Source: an uncultured Bacilli bacterium
Lineage (GTDB): Bacteria; Bacillota_I; Bacilli_A; RF39; UBA660
DNA: 14,931 nucleotides
Direction of reading: 5' to 3'
Assembly (NCBI GenBank): GCA_947627835.1
Contig: CANQXM010000020.1
Location: forward strand, 1-14,931
Shown: one piece after another, positions 1-6,917 of the stretch
How positions within the stretch are numbered: the stretch's first letter is position 1
Layout: every line of letters starts with the position of its first letter
Program-made: the position numbers and the translations under genes
The notes under the pieces: generated by a model
What the model was told of the DNA's origin: nothing
Seen by the model: the letters and a program-made list of their open reading frames with translations, nothing else
The model's database searches: none

Positions 1-1252
1 CTTTATACCACGCGGGAATGCGATGCCCCCACCAAAGTTGTCTAGAAATACACCAATCATAAGTAATTTCCATCCAATGATTCATAATTTTTTCATAGCG
101 TGCTGGAAGAAAGTTGACTTTTTTGTCTTTTTGTTTTTGATTTTTTAAAACCGCATCTGCAAGCGGACGCATTTTCACAAACCATTGTTTTGATAAATAA
201 GGTTCAATCATACAATCGGTGCGTTCGGAATGACCTACACTATGCGTAATTTTTTCAATGCAAATTAAATTGTTTTTTTCTTTTAATTCTTCAATTACTT
301 TTTCACGACATGTAAAACGGTCCATTCCTTCATAATGTAAGGCATTTTTAGACATGGTACCATCAGGATTGATAACTACAATGCGTTCTAGATTATGACG
401 AAGTCCGACTTCAAAGTCATTTGGGTCATGAGCTGGGGTAATTTTAACAACACCGGTCCCAAATTCTGGATCTGCGTGAATATCCCCAATAATTGGGATT
501 TCTTTGTTAACGATTGGCAGAATTACGGTTTTTCCTATGTATTTTTGATACCGGGAATCTTTTGGATTTACAGCAACTGCAGTATCTCCAAATAAAGTTT
601 CAGGTCTCGTGGTTGCTACTTCTAGGTATTCGTCACTATCTTTTAGGAAATATTTTATATGATAAAAGGCACCTTCTACTTCTTTATATACTACTTCTTC
701 GTTTGATAAAGCGGTCATTGCTTCGGGATCCCAATTGATGATTCTTTCTCCTCGGTAGATTAATCCTTCGTTATATAAATCTACAAATACTTTACGAACT
801 GCCATAGATAGTCCTTCATCTAAGGTAAAGCGTTCTTTTTGGTAATCTAGAGATAACCCCAGTTTTCCCCATTGCTCATATATGGTTTTGGCATAGGCAT
901 CTTTCCATTCCCAAGCTTTTTTAAGCCATTCTTCTCGGTCCATCGCCCGCGGACTTATGCCTTCTTCTTTGAGTTTTTTATCAACTTTTGCTTGCGTTGC
1001 AATACCTGCATGATCCATTCCAGGAAGCCATAGTGCATCATACCCACACATTCTTTTATAGCGAATGATAATATCTTGTAACGTTGTATCCCAAGCATGT
1101 CCTAAATGTAATTTTCCTGTAACATTTGGTGGTGGAATGACAATTGTAAATGGTGTTTTTTGATTATTTCCACTTGCAAATAAGCCTTTTTGTTTCCAAG
1201 ATTCATATTTTCCTTTTTCTACTTCTTGATGATTGTATTTTTTTTCTAGCAT
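1..1252 (-). CDS. valS: Valine--tRNA ligase, N-terminal part (cut by window edge)
   Basis: Class I aminoacyl-tRNA synthetase that charges tRNA-Val with valine in the cytoplasm. The frame is open from ATG at 1252 to the left edge, giving 417 complete codons of a protein normally near 880 residues, so the anticodon-binding C-terminus lies outside. Visible signatures are PPPNVTGKLHLGHA at about residues 40-53 (the HIGH motif is HLGH), GMDHAGIATQ, the editing-domain stretch TTRPETLFGDTAVAVNP, and CISRQLWWGHRIPAWY just before the edge. These identify ValS rather than IleS or LeuS. The start is set by an AGAGGA Shine-Dalgarno about 7 bases upstream. It is the first gene after a T-box leader with a valine specifier, so expression should rise when uncharged tRNA-Val accumulates. 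No frame break is seen. Confidence 0.97.
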   Translation of the reverse strand, partial: MLEKKYNHQEVEKGKYESWKQKGLFASGNNQKTPFTIVIPPPNVTGKLHLGHAWDTTLQDIIIRYKRMCGYDALWLPGMDHAGIATQAKVDKKLKEEGISPRAMDREEWLKKAWEWKDAYAKTIYEQWGKLGLSLDYQKERFTLDEGLSMAVRKVFVDLYNEGLIYRGERIINWDPEAMTALSNEEVVYKEVEGAFYHIKYFLKDSDEYLEVATTRPETLFGDTAVAVNPKDSRYQKYIGKTVILPIVNKEIPIIGDIHADPEFGTGVVKITPAHDPNDFEVGLRHNLERIVVINPDGTMSKNALHYEGMDRFTCREKVIEELKEKNNLICIEKITHSVGHSERTDCMIEPYLSKQWFVKMRPLADAVLKNQKQKDKKVNFLPARYEKIMNHWMEITYDWCISRQLWWGHRIPAWYK

Positions 1253-1273
1253 GATAATCCTCTTTTCTATCTC

Positions 1274-1464
1274 AAATAAAAAAGTGATACCATAAAGGAC
1301 GAGTTTCCCCGTGGTACCACCTTTTTTGATTCTCTTTTTGATAACGCAGGATTCTGCGATTAAACTCCCTAGCTACCTTCTAAAACTCTCTTTGTTTGTT
1401 TCCACCAACCACAAACTCTCTTTTGAAAGACTGGTTTTATACTCCTCTAGTTCTTCGTTTTTCT
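1274..1464 (-). promoter_or_regulatory. T-box riboswitch leader (valine type) of valS
   Basis: Read on the minus strand, the leader carries the T-box core GGTGGTACCACG (complement 1310-1321). The antiterminator can be drawn as AAAGG (1320-1324) pairing with CCUUU (1294-1298), a 7-base bulge UGGUACC (1313-1319), then ACG pairing with CGU (1299-1301). UGGU in the bulge complements ACCA at the end of tRNA-Val. The competing terminator pairs GUGGUACC (1313-1320) with GGUAUCAC (1284-1291), an 8-bp helix followed by U6-A-U3, with an inner GAAA-capped hairpin. Upstream are a Stem I-like region with an apical hairpin GUUUGU/ACAAAC (1394-1416) and a candidate specifier GUA (1374-1376) in the context GAAGGUAGC. 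The family reads tRNA charging; the specifier and exact Stem I pairing are inferred. Confidence 0.93.
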
Positions 1465-1470
1465 TTTTTT

Positions 1471-1498
1471 ATTTTATCAAATTAATTTAAAATTTCAA
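1471..1498 (-). promoter_or_regulatory. Candidate vegetative promoter of the valS leader
   Basis: On the minus strand there is TTGAAA (1493-1498), a 16-base spacer and TAAAAT (1471-1476). Transcription would begin near 1464, just before the T-box Stem I. The -35 lies inside the last codons of the upstream membrane-protein gene, whose stop is at 1482-1484. No separate terminator is seen between that gene and this promoter. Confidence 0.6.
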
Positions 1499-2459
1499 CT
1501 GTTTCAATGACTTTTTCATTTAAAACCACTTCAAGTTTTCCCTTGTCATTAATTCTTGATGTAATTTTATCGTTTAAGCGAATGGTTTGCGGTGTTGTAA
1601 TCATGCTCGATGCTGCAATATCATAAACATAGAAGGTATTATCTTTTTCTAAAACGTTTAAGTATCTTCCGGTAAAGGAAAGTTTTTGAAAAGGCCCTGT
1701 TTGTAAAATGATATTATCTTGATAATCAATTAAATCGTATCCGTTATCACTTTTTACAATGATGTTTTGGCCGTTATAGGTGACGATTTCATTTTTAATG
1801 GCCGTTGTAAGAGTTGCTCCATTGGCATCAAGTAAATACCAAAAGTGGTCTTTATAAACTGCAAAGAAATCCCCCATTAATTTATTTTCTTCTTCATCTA
1901 AGATATTGGCAGTTCCAATGTAATCATAATCAAATTTAATAGGAATATATGGTTCTTCTTTTAAACTTAGAACGCCGTATTTTAAGTTTTCATTTCCAAC
2001 GATGAAGGTATCATTTTCAATGCCAATTCCGTAATTTTTTACTGAACTATAGGAAGAAATGACAATTCTACTATCGATAATATCGTATAAAAAGGGACTG
2101 GCATTTTTGTTTTCTCCATCAACTAAAAAGGCATAGCGATCATGGATGATGGGAATTTTAGCTTCGGTGTTTGGGTAGTAGTCTAGTGAATAGAGATTGT
2201 CATCCGTCGTACTGGTAGCATAATCACAAATTCCATCTGGATTTTTACAAGAATAGGTTCCGAGTAATTTCCCTGTTGTATTGTAAAAATAGAGTTTTCC
2301 ATTATAGAGAAATTCATGATTTGGATTATCGATTACGGGATGTCTTGGATTTTTTTCATCCATTTTATGTAGAACATAGGATGCCACTGACAATGGTGCA
2401 AAGATACATAATAGGACGATGATGGTAATGAAAACCCCCTTTTTTTGTTTTTTATTCAC
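1482..2459 (-). CDS. Single-pass membrane protein with one WG-repeat-like extracellular domain, function unknown
   Basis: 325 residues. A short basic N-terminus (KKQKK) precedes one hydrophobic helix at about residues 8-29, so the protein is probably anchored with the rest outside the cell. Residues about 48-323 form one copy of a domain present twice in the neighbouring upstream gene: an opening FLYNGKLYFYNTTGKLLG strand pair, a cysteine pair C71/C78, a RYAF..D...LYD block, a YDYIG block and a WYLLD..G....AI..EI..YN block. The last resembles WG (beta-rich) repeats. The start is GTG, overlapping the upstream stop by 8 bases, with AAGGTGG about 7 bases before it, so translation is probably coupled to that gene. 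No catalytic motif was recognised. An extracellular binding or envelope role is only inference. Confidence 0.85.
   Translation of the reverse strand: MNKKQKKGVFITIIVLLCIFAPLSVASYVLHKMDEKNPRHPVIDNPNHEFLYNGKLYFYNTTGKLLGTYSCKNPDGICDYATSTTDDNLYSLDYYPNTEAKIPIIHDRYAFLVDGENKNASPFLYDIIDSRIVISSYSSVKNYGIGIENDTFIVGNENLKYGVLSLKEEPYIPIKFDYDYIGTANILDEEENKLMGDFFAVYKDHFWYLLDANGATLTTAIKNEIVTYNGQNIIVKSDNGYDLIDYQDNIILQTGPFQKLSFTGRYLNVLEKDNTFYVYDIAASSMITTPQTIRLNDKITSRINDKGKLEVVLNEKVIETVEILN
1491..2318 (-). repeat. Copy 3 of the duplicated WG-like ectodomain
   Basis: Residues about 48-323 of the 325-residue protein. It aligns by eye to the two copies in the adjacent 736-residue protein through the C..C pair (C71/C78), RYAF, LYD, YDYIG, WYLLD and EI..YN blocks. 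The similarity is at protein level; the DNA is clearly diverged. Boundaries are approximate. Confidence 0.7.
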
Positions 2460-4662
2460 TTACACCACCTTCTGTAGGTTTGATTTCCTCTTCTTCTGGT
2501 TCTTTACTTTCTTTTTTTAATTTTACTTCGGTTGTTTTACCATTAATTGTTACGATGGCCGTTTGATTTTTGATTTCAATATCAAAATTATTTTTATCGG
2601 TTACTACTAGGTTTTGATCTTTTAAATAATCGTATTTTTCGTCTTTTTTGACGTCTTCATACGCATAAAGAGATAAGTTATTACTTTGAATTACACCATA
2701 ATAATCTTCATATAAAGCAATGTAATCGTATGCGGTTTTATCAAATGGCGTTCCTTTATATGGATAGAGATAATATTTGTTATCATTAAAGGTTAGGAAA
2801 TACTCGCCATTATAGTTTTTAATTTTATTGGTACAACTATCGGTGATTTCTTCTCCTTTTTGATTGAGTAATTTATATCCACTACTATCTTGAACTAAGT
2901 AATTTAAACCAATTCGTTCAATATGGCTATAATTAAATTCGACAAGGCCTTTTACATCGTTTGAAGTCATTTCAATGATTCCAAATTTGCCACCGGTATT
3001 TTCAGCAATAATTTGTAAACTATTGGTACTTACCCAAGTAATTTCATTAGTTTTGGTATAGGCACTGGCATCAATACTATTACTGGTTGTTTTATTTCTT
3101 CCTTCCGTAAGATCATATAATATAATGGCATTTCCATCTTTTATGAAGGCATATCGTTTGTTATAAATTGGTAGTGTTCCTAAATCATCTTGATGATTCA
3201 TTTCAATATCATTATCTGAATAGGAAGATTCTGTGGCAATTTTACAATTTTGCAATTCACTTGTTTCTTCATCGATACTATTTTTATTGTTGCAAGTATA
3301 GACTCCTAATTGTTTTTCTTTGGCTTCATCTTCATAGATATATATTTTTCCGTCAAAGTAATCCATGTATTTTAAAGTAGCACTCACTCTTCCTTCATTT
3401 ACATTGATACTCTTTGCTCCTCCACCTGTAATACGGACATTCATGAGATTTCCTTGATAGGTGATTTCATAGCTTTGTTTCGTTTCTTTTAAACGGTTAT
3501 TATCGGTATAGACAGAGGTTTGCACGTAATCGGTATTTTTTAATTCAATTGGTTCCGTATGCATTTTATGGCCTTCTGTATCGTATACCATCATTTTCAT
3601 GTCTTCAATAAATAAGGCGTAGTTATCTATTAAATCAATGAAATCATAATAACCACTATGAATTTCTTTATTGTTGTAATCGGTTAGATGATAATATCCT
3701 TCGGCATCTTTGGTTGTTATTACATGGTCGTTATAGTCTTTGATTTCATGTGTAATTGCAGAAGATACATCTTTTCCTTCTAAATCGGTTAAATACCAAC
3801 GATTTGTTTTTTTCGTTACTAAGTAGAAAGTGTCTTCTTTTTCGTTTTCAATGACTCCTAGATAGTCATATACGTTATTTCCTACTAAAGAAATTCCTTC
3901 TTCGGTAAGACGATACAGTCCGTATTCACCGGCATTATTTTTTAAGACAACTTGATTTTCTAATTTGTCATACGCTTTTACTACTTCGTAGGTTCCTATT
4001 TTTTCATTACTTTGAAAATCGTATAGCAAAATGGAATCTTTTTCTTTTTCACTATCGTAGATAAAGGCATATTGTTCTAGATAGATTTTGCTACGTTTTT
4101 CGACTTCTTTGCCATCTTCATACACGAATTTTGGTTCATCAAATTGATCTTCTTCTGTGTAATAGGCGACATAGCAGTTTTTTTGATCTTTGTTTTCACA
4201 TTCATAACGACCAATTTCTTCTTTGGCTTTGTTTAGAAAGATTAAGGTTCCATTTTCATAGCGATAGTTGTCTTCTTGAACGATGACATCGGGTACTTTT
4301 GTTTCTTCTTTGGTTTCTTTTTTATGAACGATTAAAAAGACGATAAGGCCGATGATGCAAAGGAAAACGAGAAGACTTCCTATTATGATGCCAATTTTTT
4401 GAGGTTTTTTTAGTTTGTTCCATTTTTCTTTGAGGGCTGCGATTTTCTCTTTCATGCTTTTTTTCTTTTTTGGCTCGGTTTCTTTTTGTTCTTCGGTTTC
4501 TAACGTTTCAATGCGATTTTGAAACTCCTCTTCGCTTTCCATGGCAAAAGCATCCATTTGACTTTCTAGTTCTTCTTCGATGTTTTCGTTTTCTTCTTCC
4601 ATTCGAAGTTCTTCAAAATTTTGAATTTCTTTGGTGTTTTCTAAATCATTGTGCGGTTCCAT
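2452..4662 (-). CDS. Large single-pass membrane protein with two tandem WG-repeat-like extracellular domains, function unknown
   Basis: 736 residues. Residues 1-65 are very acidic, rich in Glu and Gln and possibly coiled coil. A lysine-rich stretch (about 65-89) precedes one transmembrane helix at about 90-112. With basic residues on its N-terminal side, the acidic tail should be cytoplasmic and the remaining 600 residues outside. The ectodomain is an internal duplication: copy 1 at about 133-412 and copy 2 at about 432-716. Each has a cysteine pair (C155/C163; C457/C473), a YAF block, an LYD block and a Y.L.D/N..G....I..EI..YN block resembling WG repeats. The C-terminus is acidic (EPEEEE). 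The start has AGGAGTGA about 7 bases upstream and a strong promoter. The gene overlaps the 325-residue paralogue by 8 bases, so the pair is probably one operon. Neither enzyme motif nor ligand is evident. Confidence 0.88.
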   Translation of the reverse strand: MEPHNDLENTKEIQNFEELRMEEENENIEEELESQMDAFAMESEEEFQNRIETLETEEQKETEPKKKKSMKEKIAALKEKWNKLKKPQKIGIIIGSLLVFLCIIGLIVFLIVHKKETKEETKVPDVIVQEDNYRYENGTLIFLNKAKEEIGRYECENKDQKNCYVAYYTEEDQFDEPKFVYEDGKEVEKRSKIYLEQYAFIYDSEKEKDSILLYDFQSNEKIGTYEVVKAYDKLENQVVLKNNAGEYGLYRLTEEGISLVGNNVYDYLGVIENEKEDTFYLVTKKTNRWYLTDLEGKDVSSAITHEIKDYNDHVITTKDAEGYYHLTDYNNKEIHSGYYDFIDLIDNYALFIEDMKMMVYDTEGHKMHTEPIELKNTDYVQTSVYTDNNRLKETKQSYEITYQGNLMNVRITGGGAKSINVNEGRVSATLKYMDYFDGKIYIYEDEAKEKQLGVYTCNNKNSIDEETSELQNCKIATESSYSDNDIEMNHQDDLGTLPIYNKRYAFIKDGNAIILYDLTEGRNKTTSNSIDASAYTKTNEITWVSTNSLQIIAENTGGKFGIIEMTSNDVKGLVEFNYSHIERIGLNYLVQDSSGYKLLNQKGEEITDSCTNKIKNYNGEYFLTFNDNKYYLYPYKGTPFDKTAYDYIALYEDYYGVIQSNNLSLYAYEDVKKDEKYDYLKDQNLVVTDKNNFDIEIKNQTAIVTINGKTTEVKLKKESKEPEEEEIKPTEGGVSE
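2515..3369 (-). repeat. Copy 2 of the duplicated WG-like ectodomain
   Basis: Residues about 432-716 of the 736-residue protein. Blocks shared with copies 1 and 3 are DGKIYIYEDEA, the cysteines C457/C473, PIYNKRYAF, ILYDL, GYKLLNQKGEEIT and NKIKNYNGE. The spacing between its cysteines is longer than in the other copies, and the Trp of the WYL block is replaced by GYK. Boundaries are approximate. Confidence 0.7.
3427..4266 (-). repeat. Copy 1 of the duplicated WG-like ectodomain
   Basis: Residues about 133-412 of the 736-residue protein. Blocks shared with the other copies are YENGTLIFLNKAKEEIG, the cysteines C155/C163, LEQYAFIYD, ILLYDF, VYDYLG, WYLTDLEGK, HEIKDYND and GYYHLTDYN. Boundaries are approximate. 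Confidence 0.7.
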
Positions 4663-4685
4663 ATACTCACTCCTATTATTGTTTC

Positions 4686-4714
4686 ATTATAGCATAACTC
4701 TTCTATTTTTATAA
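4686..4714 (-). promoter_or_regulatory. Promoter of the WG-like membrane-protein gene pair
   Basis: On the minus strand there is a perfect TATAAT -10 (4686-4691) preceded by TGC, forming an extended -10. The -35-like TTATAA (4709-4714) sits 17 bases upstream. It lies just after the stop of the phosphodiesterase gene, with no terminator hairpin visible between them, so some read-through from upstream is possible. The spacing to the AGGAGTGA ribosome site gives a short leader. Confidence 0.7.
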
Positions 4715-4727
4715 CTATTTTTCCATT

Positions 4728-5318
4728 TTAGATGATGTAGTAGACATCTTCGATTGGTTTTTCTATTTTTTTGTTATTGCCATATAGGAATACTGCAATG
4801 TTTTTATTTTGGAAATATGCAATTAAATTTTCTGATGTAACGGGCGATAGTAACCCAATAAAGTCATAATCTTCATAGGTTGCTTCACTATTTAAGACAT
4901 AATTTAAAACACCAAGTTTACAGGGTGGATTTTCTTTTTTTAATTTTTTAATAATTTTTTTATCAAAGGAATCAATGTAAACATTTTTATTCGGATATTT
5001 CTCTAGTAGTTTTTTCAGTTTTTTTACATCTAGATTTGGTTCTTTAATTTCTAGAAGCATAATTTTTTCTGTTTTTAGTTTTAGGACTTCTTCGAGGGTG
5101 GGAATTTGCTTGTCTTTTATATCTTCCCATTTTAAATTCCCAATGTATTCTGAACCTAAAAAAAGATTGTGATAAATAATGAAAACATGGTCTTTCGTTG
5201 TTCGAATATCACATTCAAATCCATCATAATCTCTACTTTTTATGGCATTTTGAAAAGCCGCTAGAGTATTTTCTTTTACGTGATCACTAGGAAGACCACG
5301 ATGGGCAATTTTTTTCAT
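4728..5318 (-). CDS. Glycerophosphodiester phosphodiesterase family protein, short form
   Basis: 196 residues. Members of the GDPD (GlpQ/UgpQ) TIM-barrel family cleave glycerophosphodiesters to glycerol-3-phosphate and an alcohol. The N-terminal active-site set is present: HRG at residues 5-8 (H6, R7), ENTLAAF from E16, FECDIRTTKD with E35 and D37, H50, and LLEIK with E90. The usual His-Asp after the second motif reads His-Asn (YHN). The family is usually about 240 residues. Here the protein stops right after EDVYYII, where others continue with T-D-x-P, so it looks trimmed at both middle and end. No signal peptide is seen, so it is probably cytoplasmic. AGGTGA precedes the ATG. It is the last gene of the block running from gpr, 41 bases after the cadherin-like gene. 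Confidence 0.86.
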   Translation of the reverse strand: MKKIAHRGLPSDHVKENTLAAFQNAIKSRDYDGFECDIRTTKDHVFIIYHNLFLGSEYIGNLKWEDIKDKQIPTLEEVLKLKTEKIMLLEIKEPNLDVKKLKKLLEKYPNKNVYIDSFDKKIIKKLKKENPPCKLGVLNYVLNSEATYEDYDFIGLLSPVTSENLIAYFQNKNIAVFLYGNNKKIEKPIEDVYYII

Positions 5319-5348
5319 TCTTTCACCTAGTTTAGTTTATGAAAGAAT
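5317..5348. promoter_or_regulatory. Inverted repeat covering the phosphodiesterase start site
   Basis: ATTCTTTCA (5317-5325) and TGAAAGAAT (5340-5348) are perfect 9-base inverted repeats around a 14-base loop. On the minus-strand transcript the 3' arm contains the first two bases of the ATG, and the loop plus 3' arm holds the AGGTGA Shine-Dalgarno. It could weakly hide the start. The stem is AT-rich, so the effect is uncertain. Confidence 0.4.
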
Positions 5349-5359
5349 TTTGCTTTTTT

Positions 5360-5818
5360 TCAGTTTCTTTTTTTAAATTTATGAATAAATAGAAAATAAA
5401 AGCAAAAAAGTATTAGAAAAAATTCTCCCAAGAGGAGTCCCGGAATTAAAAAGGGACTTATTTTTGGTTCTTCTTTTTCGATGGTTTCTTTAAAAACTTG
5501 TGCTTCTTCTTGTTTTTCTAAATAAAATGTGTAAGTAGCTTTTTCTTTTTCTTTCGTAATTTCAATCGTCATTTTATTTTCTTCATTTTCTTTATATTCG
5601 GCGTTTTGAATCGTTACCAAAGCTTCGGGATCACTTACTTTATAGTTTACCTCTACTTTGGTTGCATCACTTTCTAAATAGATGGTATACAAATTGTTTG
5701 TTTTTTTGTATGGAATGGAAAGGGTTCCATTTAACACTTCAAATTCTTCTAGATAAATTGTTTCTGCTTTTACTAGTTGTGGAAACAAAAGAAAAAGAAT
5801 TAAAAACCATCGGATCAT
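5360..5818 (-). CDS. Secreted/membrane-anchored protein with cadherin-like beta-sandwich domain
   Basis: 152 residues from the ATG at 5818. The in-frame GTG at 5825-5827 is only three codons upstream and overlaps its own GAGGGTGA ribosome site, so the ATG, with 5-base spacing, is preferred. The N-terminus MIRWFLILFLLFPQLVKA looks like a signal peptide ending near the AxA-like site. Next comes a single beta-rich domain with the pattern L-x-x-FEVLNGTLSIPY ... YTIYLESDATKVEVNYKVSDP ... YTFYLEKQ, which resembles cadherin-like beta-sandwich (PF12733-type) domains of Firmicute surface proteins. A C-terminal hydrophobic helix (about residues 124-145) and KFKKRN follow, so it is probably type I with the domain outside. 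It begins right after the hemW stop. The family is assigned from pattern only; the function is unknown. Confidence 0.75.
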   Translation of the reverse strand: MIRWFLILFLLFPQLVKAETIYLEEFEVLNGTLSIPYKKTNNLYTIYLESDATKVEVNYKVSDPEALVTIQNAEYKENEENKMTIEITKEKEKATYTFYLEKQEEAQVFKETIEKEEPKISPFLIPGLLLGEFFLILFCFYFLFIHKFKKRN

Positions 5819-5830
5819 TTCTTTCACCCT

Positions 5831-6913
5831 CTATATGAGTTTGATTAGTATTTCATTCATTACATATAGTTTGTCCGGATTTATAAAAAGATATCCATTT
5901 TTTATTTTTAATTCTTTATTTTTCATTAATGGAGCAATGGGATAACATTCACTCAATTCTTTTTGATATTTTTGTTTAAATTCTTGTAAATTGATGCCTT
6001 GGGTTTTTCGAAGTCCTAACATCATTTCATTATCCATTTGATCTTCTTTAGTTAATAGTTCTTTTTTGCCATCATATTCTTGGTTTAAGTATTTTGTTAA
6101 ATTGAGTGTATTGGTATAACGAATAAGATCGATATAACCCGAAGCCCCTAAGCCAAAGCCATAATATTCTCGATTGTTCCAATAGTTTAAATTGTGTCTG
6201 GATTCGTAATTTTTTTTAGCAAAGTTGCTGACTTCATAATGTTGGTATTTTTTCTTTTTTAAAAGATGACAGATTTCATCATAAAATTCTCGATCTACTT
6301 CATCTTCAATTGGTTTTACTTTATTTACATACAATAAAGTATGTTCTGATAGTATTAAACTATAGGTGCTAATATGTTCTGGGTTTAGTTTTAAAACTTT
6401 TTTGATGTCTTCTTTTAAATCTTTTTTGGTTTCAGTATAAAAGCCATAGATGAGATCAATATTGATGTTTGTAAAGCCAAGAGATCTTGCTAAAGCTATT
6501 TTTTCTTTGGCACTCTCAAAGGTATGGTTTCTTCCCATCAAAATTAATTTCTTTTCATTAAATGATTCGATGCCAATACTGAGCCGATTTACACCATAGG
6601 TTTTTAGAAGTTCTAGTTTTTCTTTGGTAATATCATTTAAATTGCATTCAACTGTAAATTCACAGTTTTTTTCTTTTTTAAAGATTTGGGTAATTTTTAA
6701 GAGGTATTCCAGTTCTTTTTCTGAAAGGCAAGATGGGGTTCCTCCACCAATGTAAATGGTACTCATTTCTTCGCCCATATAACGATCGGTGATTTCATTT
6801 TTCAAACTGATTAAATAATCATAAACCCATTTGGGATTGTAAAACATTTTACAAAAGTCACAATAACTGCATATGGTTTTACAAAATGGAATATGAATGT
6901 ATACTGATTTCAT
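5831..6913 (-). CDS. hemW: HemW, radical SAM haem chaperone (coproporphyrinogen III oxidase-like)
   Basis: 360 residues from the ATG at 6913. MKSVYIHIPFC is the usual start, while a GTG at 6925 would add four residues and overlap lepA by 8 bases. The radical SAM cluster motif is C-KTI-C-SY-C (CX3CX2C) directly after HIPF, followed by DFCK. GGGTPS follows at about residues 56-61, then the HemW-type segments VNRLSIGIESF, INIDLIYGF, HISTYSLI and HNLNYWNNREYYGFGLGASGY. HemW proteins bind haem and are thought to deliver it to respiratory enzymes; older annotations as oxygen-independent coproporphyrinogen oxidase (HemN) are usually wrong for this subgroup. The position directly after lepA matches Bacillus. 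Here it is followed by surface-protein genes rather than hrcA. Confidence 0.94.
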   Translation of the reverse strand: MKSVYIHIPFCKTICSYCDFCKMFYNPKWVYDYLISLKNEITDRYMGEEMSTIYIGGGTPSCLSEKELEYLLKITQIFKKEKNCEFTVECNLNDITKEKLELLKTYGVNRLSIGIESFNEKKLILMGRNHTFESAKEKIALARSLGFTNINIDLIYGFYTETKKDLKEDIKKVLKLNPEHISTYSLILSEHTLLYVNKVKPIEDEVDREFYDEICHLLKKKKYQHYEVSNFAKKNYESRHNLNYWNNREYYGFGLGASGYIDLIRYTNTLNLTKYLNQEYDGKKELLTKEDQMDNEMMLGLRKTQGINLQEFKQKYQKELSECYPIAPLMKNKELKIKNGYLFINPDKLYVMNEILIKLI

Positions 6914-6917
6914 TTTC

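Noticed and set aside
395..738. Plus-strand open frames inside valS
   Set aside because: They have no ribosome sites and lie antisense to a clearly conserved synthetase; they are shadows of valS codons.
1482..4662. WG-like gene pair as a mobile or recently acquired island
   Set aside because: No transposase, integrase, flanking repeats or tRNA gene is present, and base usage looks like the neighbours by eye.
4728..5318. Phosphodiesterase gene as a frameshifted pseudogene
   Set aside because: The frame is intact with all N-terminal catalytic residues and a good ribosome site, and the downstream sequence is already promoter rather than a displaced remainder.
5317..5360. The hairpin plus T-rich run read as a plus-strand terminator
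   Set aside because: No plus-strand gene ends nearby, so there is no transcript for it to stop.
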